27,522 nt of DNA from Oligoflexia bacterium (GTDB lineage Bacteria; Bdellovibrionota; UBA1018). The stretch lies in assembly GCA_025352185.1 (NCBI GenBank), contig JANXTV010000150.1, positions 1 to 27,522 of the forward strand, given 5' to 3'. Below, one piece after another: positions 24,216 to 27,522 of this stretch. Under the pieces are notes generated by a model that searched no databases, was not told the origin of the DNA, and was given only the letters and a program-made list of their open reading frames with translations. The stretch's first letter is position 1. Every line of letters starts with the position of its first letter. The position numbers and the translations under genes are program-made.

Positions 24216-25832
24216 TCAGGCTTCTTTCGGAAGAACGATCGGACCGGTCGCTCCGGGAGCGACCGAGAGCTTCTTATTAATGTACTTCTGCTGAGCGACC
24301 GAAGCGGCGGCGTTCACGAGCATATAAATCGTGAGACCGGCCGGTAGATTCAACATCATCAAACCGAAAAAGAGCGGCATGTACTGAAGCATCTTCGCCT
24401 GGGTCGGGTCCGTAGCGGTCGACGGAGTCAGTTTCTGTTGGAGCCACATTACTCCGGTCAGAATGACGGGAGTAATATAGAGCGGATCTTTTAGGGATAG
24501 ATCGTGAATCCAGCCGAAAAAAGGCGCTTGGTAAAGTTCGATCGAACTATAGAGCACGCGGTAAAGGGCGAAAAAGACCGGCATCTGAATCAAGATCGGC
24601 AGACAACCCGCGACCGGATTATATCCCTGCGTTTTCATGAACGTGATCATCTCGCGGTTTAATGCTTCTTTATCGTTCTTATGCTTTTCACGAAGGGCGT
24701 TCATCTGCGGTTGCAGATTCGCGATCTTCTTCATGCTCTTGGTCGACTTATAGGTCAGCGGGAATGTGATTGCCTTAATGAGGAGGGTGAGAAGGATGAT
24801 CGAAAGACCCCAGTTTCCGACGCCGGCGTTAATCCACTTCATCACGCGAAGGATCGGGTAGGCGAAAAACGTGAACCACCCGAAATCGATCGTGAAATCG
24901 AGGGATGGTTCGACCGCGTGGAGGGCATTCATTTCCTTTGGACCAAAGTAGGCTTTCAGGGGAATTCGGAGCGAGTTTCCGGAGACCGGAAATACGAGGC
25001 TGATCTTCGCGTGCTTATCGCCTTCGTTGCCTAAGTGCTGACCGAGGGCGCGTGATCCCGGCATATCGGGTACGAGCGCGAGCAGGAAGTAGCGGCTCTG
25101 AGCGCCGATCCATTTCGTTTCGCCCGGTAGATCCTCGGCTGTTTTTACTTTACCGAGGTGGAGGCGCTCGAGCGACGTGCCTTGGTAAGCCAGGAGTTGG
25201 CGGTCGTTTTCTTCGTGGTCATTCGCGTGCGAACGCGAGGAGACCGAGACAAAGGCGTAGGCCGGTTTTTTCGTCTTAAACTCCGCGTTTAATACGAGTC
25301 CGACGAATCCTTTTTCGGCGCCGTAAGTGTATTCACGCGAGAGCTTTACGTTTGCATCTTCGTAGGACCAGAGTGCGCCCTTCTCGTTACTGGTCATCGT
25401 GCCTTGGACGTTATTCAGGTAAGCGAAATCGGGAAGGTCGAAAGCCAGCTCGCCGCTTCCGTCGTCTCCATGGGTTACCGACGCGAGATCGATTACCGGG
25501 GCCATCGGATCGACGGCCGTGCGGTATTTAGAAACTTTCCAGTCGGTGAAGAACTTTCCCGCATCGCCGATATAAGCCGGGCCGGTCGAAGTCGCGATTT
25601 CCGTGCTGCGAACCGTAACGGGTTTCGTGGAAACGGGTTGGACCGCGCTCCCCGTCGTCGTATTCGGAGCCGTCATCGCGCCGGGCGCGGCGTTTCCGGC
25701 CGCACCCATCGTCGCGACTTGGGTAGCGACTGTTGCCTGCGGTTTCGGCATTCGAGGTTCGATATAAAATTTCTGCCATCCGACGAAAACGAGAAGAGAA
25801 AGTCCAATTGCGATGAGTGTCTTACGATCCAT
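24216..25832 (-). CDS. yidC: Membrane protein insertase YidC
   Basis: This 538-residue protein inserts and folds inner-membrane proteins, alone or with Sec. It has the Gram-negative layout: an N-terminal membrane helix (about 7-22, AIGLSLLVFVGW), an Ala/Thr/Pro linker, the large periplasmic P1 domain, and the conserved C-terminal core with five helices (GNWGLSIILLTLLIKAITFP, GYNPVAGCLPILIQMPVF, QYMPLFFGLMMLNLPAGL). The charged cytoplasmic hairpin (MKKIANLQPQMNALREKHKN) is typical. It is 4 bases after yidD and 9 before mnmE. Confidence 0.97.
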   Translation of the reverse strand: MDRKTLIAIGLSLLVFVGWQKFYIEPRMPKPQATVATQVATMGAAGNAAPGAMTAPNTTTGSAVQPVSTKPVTVRSTEIATSTGPAYIGDAGKFFTDWKVSKYRTAVDPMAPVIDLASVTHGDDGSGELAFDLPDFAYLNNVQGTMTSNEKGALWSYEDANVKLSREYTYGAEKGFVGLVLNAEFKTKKPAYAFVSVSSRSHANDHEENDRQLLAYQGTSLERLHLGKVKTAEDLPGETKWIGAQSRYFLLALVPDMPGSRALGQHLGNEGDKHAKISLVFPVSGNSLRIPLKAYFGPKEMNALHAVEPSLDFTIDFGWFTFFAYPILRVMKWINAGVGNWGLSIILLTLLIKAITFPLTYKSTKSMKKIANLQPQMNALREKHKNDKEALNREMITFMKTQGYNPVAGCLPILIQMPVFFALYRVLYSSIELYQAPFFGWIHDLSLKDPLYITPVILTGVMWLQQKLTPSTATDPTQAKMLQYMPLFFGLMMLNLPAGLTIYMLVNAAASVAQQKYINKKLSVAPGATGPIVLPKEA

Positions 25833-25836
25833 AAAT

Positions 25837-26079
25837 TTATTCGCCTTTTACCGGGTCTATACCGGATCCACCCCAAGGGTGGCAGCGGCAGAGTCGCCGC
25901 ATCCCCATCCATCCACCCTTCACGATTCCGTGCACTTCGAGGGCGTCGCCGAAATATTGGCTACACGTCGGAGTGAATCGGCATCCGTAGGCAGGGCCCA
26001 CGGCGGCGTGAATGAACGGAGACAGTACTTTTCTATACAGACTAACGAGCCCGTTTGAAACGAGCCATTTCGCGCTCAC
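25837..26079 (-). CDS. yidD: Membrane protein insertion efficiency factor YidD
   Basis: This small cysteine-containing protein (80 residues) of the YidD family helps YidC-dependent insertion at the inner face of the membrane. The family motifs CRFTPTCSQYF and RRLCRCHPWGGSGIDPV are both visible. The GTG at 26079 is chosen because GGAGAGGAG lies seven bases before it; the frame runs on to TTG 26121 with residues that do not look like the family. It overlaps the rnpA end by 38 bases. Confidence 0.92.
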   Translation of the reverse strand: MSAKWLVSNGLVSLYRKVLSPFIHAAVGPAYGCRFTPTCSQYFGDALEVHGIVKGGWMGMRRLCRCHPWGGSGIDPVKGE

Positions 26080-26416
26080 TGACGAACTCCTCTCCGAGAG
26101 AATGGCGGAGTCGCCGGGCAAATTCGAAGTCGAGTTTCCGGGAGCCCGAGATCACGAGGTTATAATCGAAGCTTCCTAGCCGGTCCTTCAGGAGCCGGAA
26201 GGCTTCCCGAATCGTTCGCTTAACGCGGTTTCTTTCGACGGAGTTACACTTCGCTTTAATCGTGATGCCGAGGCGAAAGTGTCCAACCGTATTTGGAATA
26301 CGAAATACGGCGCACTCTTTAAGGCGCAAGACTTCGCTGCCCTGGAAGAAGCGTCGGTACTCCCAGTGATAGTGAAGGCGGTATTCAGGTCCGAAGGAAA
26401 AGCTACTTCGCAGCAA
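26042..26416 (-). CDS. rnpA: Ribonuclease P protein component
   Basis: RnpA is the protein subunit of RNase P, which with its RNA trims the 5' leader of tRNA precursors. The RNR signature NSVERNRVKRTIREAFRLLK (about 58-77) and the N-terminal FGPEYRLHYHWEYRRFF are clear. The start is uncertain. TTG 26416 gives 124 residues and the normal distance to the conserved Phe, and overlaps rpmH by 14 bases. TTG 26461 would give 139 residues and overlap rpmH by 59 bases, as in the nested rpmH/rnpA of some bacteria. No ATG is available. Confidence 0.88.
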   Translation of the reverse strand: MLRSSFSFGPEYRLHYHWEYRRFFQGSEVLRLKECAVFRIPNTVGHFRLGITIKAKCNSVERNRVKRTIREAFRLLKDRLGSFDYNLVISGSRKLDFEFARRLRHSLGEEFVSEREMARFKRAR

Positions 26417-26552
26417 CTTTAGTAGCGAGGCGCTTACGTCCGCGGGAACGGCGACGAGCAAGAATCTTTTTTCCGTTCGTCGTCTTCATGCGCGCGCGGA
26501 ATCCATGGCGGCGGCGACGCTTCGTGCGAGACGGTTGGAGTGTACGTTTCAT
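26403..26552 (-). CDS. rpmH: 50S ribosomal protein L34
   Basis: This 49-residue basic protein is L34, too short to show among long frames. It begins MKRTLQPSRTKRRRRHGFRA and continues with RMKTTNGKKILARRRSRGRK, the classical L34 pattern; the tail RLATKVAAK is slightly longer than in E. coli. ATG 26552; stop TAG at 26405-26403. It heads the rnpA-yidD-yidC-mnmE series and is divergent from dnaA, the usual arrangement near the origin. Confidence 0.97.
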   Translation of the reverse strand: MKRTLQPSRTKRRRRHGFRARMKTTNGKKILARRRSRGRKRLATKVAAK

Positions 26553-26591
26553 AAACTTAAATCCTCGAAATTACGAATTAATGAGGTTTGG

Positions 26592-26620
26592 GTTTACTCA
26601 AAGTACCCCCGCGTCGTCAA
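26592..26620 (-). promoter_or_regulatory. Candidate promoter of the rpmH operon
   Basis: TTGACG (26620-26615) is a good -35; 17 bases on is GTAAAC (or TAAACC one base later), a poor -10. It sits 40 bases before the rpmH ATG in the 117-base gap to dnaA. No DnaA box (TTATNCACA) was seen in this gap. Confidence 0.4.
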
Positions 26621-26669
26621 GGAAAGTTGTCAGTTTGTCTTTTCGCGTGCTACGCACTCCCCTCGCAGT

Positions 26670-27522
26670 ATGAGAACACATTTGCAGTTGGATGATTCAC
26701 AGTGGCCTGAGGTCTGGCGTGCCGTTTATAGGCATTTGGAGGCCGAGGGCAACCTTACCCCCCAGCAACTCCAGCTCTGGATTGCCCCGTTACGCCTCAT
26801 TGGCATTACCGAACTCCCGAGCGGAGATGGTTTTCTCGCGCAAATGGCGGCCCAAACCGATTTTGCCAGCCACTGGATCGCGACCCATTTCCAAGCCCAG
26901 ATTGAACAGGCCTTTACCCAGATTTTAGGTCAGCCCGCGAACCTGGCCATGGTCGTTTCGCCTTCGGATAGCGTTTCACAAATGCCCGAGCCACACGCCG
27001 AGAATTTAGTCGAAAATGCTAAACATTCCGGGGACTCAGCCTCCCAGGATCCGACTCCGGATTCCGGTGTGCTCTGGGGTGCGATGAGCCGGAGTCCCGT
27101 CGTTCAGTCGACCCAGTTCGATCCGCGCTATACGTTTGAGACCTTCGTGGTCGGCGCTTCGAACCAGTTTGCCCACGCTTCCGCATTCGCCGTCTCCGAA
27201 AACCCGGCTAGACAGTATAATCCCCTCTTCCTCTATTCGCAGCCCGGCCTCGGGAAGACCCACCTCCTCCACGCGATCGCAAACCAAGTTCTCGTGCGGA
27301 ATCCGAATGCGCGGGTTCTCTATATTTCAGCCGAACGTTTCGTAAACGAAATGATCGAGTCGATTCAGCACCATAAAACGACCGAGTTTCGGAAGAAATA
27401 CCGGGATAGTTTCGACGTGATTCTCTTCGACGACATCCAGTTCATCGCCGGGAAAGAGCGCACGGAAGAAGAGTTTTTCCATACGTTTAATGCCCTCCAC
27501 TCTTCGAAGCGCCAGATCGTGC
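26670..27522 (+). CDS. dnaA: Chromosomal replication initiator DnaA (3' end outside window)
   Basis: The first 284 residues of DnaA are seen. Domain I (about 1-85, with WPEVWRAVYRHLE and LQLWIAPLRLI) binds helicase and partners; domain II (about 90-148) is a flexible acidic linker; domain III begins at FDPRYTFETFVVGASNQFAHA. The Walker A reads SQPGLGKT (190-197) instead of the usual GGVGLGKT, while Walker B (ILFDDIQFIAGKE, 251-263) is standard. Domain IV, which binds DnaA boxes, lies beyond the right edge. ATG 26670 has no clear ribosome site, and no other in-frame start is close. Confidence 0.97.
   Translation, partial: MRTHLQLDDSQWPEVWRAVYRHLEAEGNLTPQQLQLWIAPLRLIGITELPSGDGFLAQMAAQTDFASHWIATHFQAQIEQAFTQILGQPANLAMVVSPSDSVSQMPEPHAENLVENAKHSGDSASQDPTPDSGVLWGAMSRSPVVQSTQFDPRYTFETFVVGASNQFAHASAFAVSENPARQYNPLFLYSQPGLGKTHLLHAIANQVLVRNPNARVLYISAERFVNEMIESIQHHKTTEFRKKYRDSFDVILFDDIQFIAGKERTEEEFFHTFNALHSSKRQIV

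Noticed and set aside
26553..26669. Replication origin in the rpmH-dnaA gap
   Set aside because: No DnaA boxes or A/T-rich unwinding element were seen in these 117 bases; the origin may lie after dnaA, outside the window.
1..27522. tRNA genes, CRISPR arrays, insertion sequences, prophage
   Set aside because: No cloverleaf sequences, spaced direct repeats, transposase or phage genes were found on either strand.

Overview
This window is a housekeeping region of a bacterial chromosome next to dnaA, of deltaproteobacterial type. The gene order rpmH-rnpA-yidD-yidC-mnmE, then mnmG-rsmG-parA-parB-bactofilin-atpF'FHAGDC, the paired b and b' ATP synthase subunits, and the parS form TGTTCCACGTGGAACA fit Bdellovibrionota (Bdellovibrio-like) or related Desulfobacterota/Myxococcota. 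I cannot name a species. Most genes lie on the minus strand and are tightly packed. No tRNA, rRNA, CRISPR array, insertion sequence or prophage was seen, and no gene-free stretch exceeds 300 bases (the longest, 253 bases, lies between rsmG and parA).

Layout, left to right. 1-456 is the 3' end of a lytic transglycosylase gene (+). 437-3247 (-) encodes a 936-residue membrane-anchored protein of unknown function. A strong terminator (3338-3381) closes the F1 ATP synthase operon (3422-9292, -): b', b, delta, alpha, gamma, beta, epsilon; subunits a and c are not here. Upstream of it, in the same direction, are a bactofilin, parB, parA, rsmG and mnmG. The rsmG-parA gap holds a perfect parS site, several inverted repeats and a possible 42-codon upstream ORF; a second parS-like site lies inside rsmG. 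At 14656-17706 two plus-strand genes break the pattern: an aldehyde dehydrogenase with an aromatic C-terminal tail and a secreted protein of unknown function.

17715-26552 is one unbroken minus-strand series: rpmH, rnpA, yidD, yidC, mnmE, then five acyl-CoA genes (3-hydroxyacyl-CoA dehydrogenase, crotonase, acyl-CoA dehydrogenase, and the two subunits of a B12-dependent acyl-CoA mutase). dnaA begins divergently at 26670 and runs off the right edge.

How the genes work together: parABS plus bactofilin point to origin segregation and anchoring; mnmE/mnmG modify tRNA wobble uridine; rpmH/rnpA/yidD/yidC supply ribosome, RNase P and membrane insertion functions; the acyl-CoA cluster handles C4 acyl-CoA. 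The most interesting reading is that the mutase, which looks like a methylmalonyl-CoA mutase at first sight, carries the Phe/Gln pair of isobutyryl-CoA mutases, so the cluster may interconvert butyryl- and isobutyryl-CoA and feed beta-oxidation. Other oddities are a degenerate G4 motif in MnmE and an unusual Walker A in DnaA.
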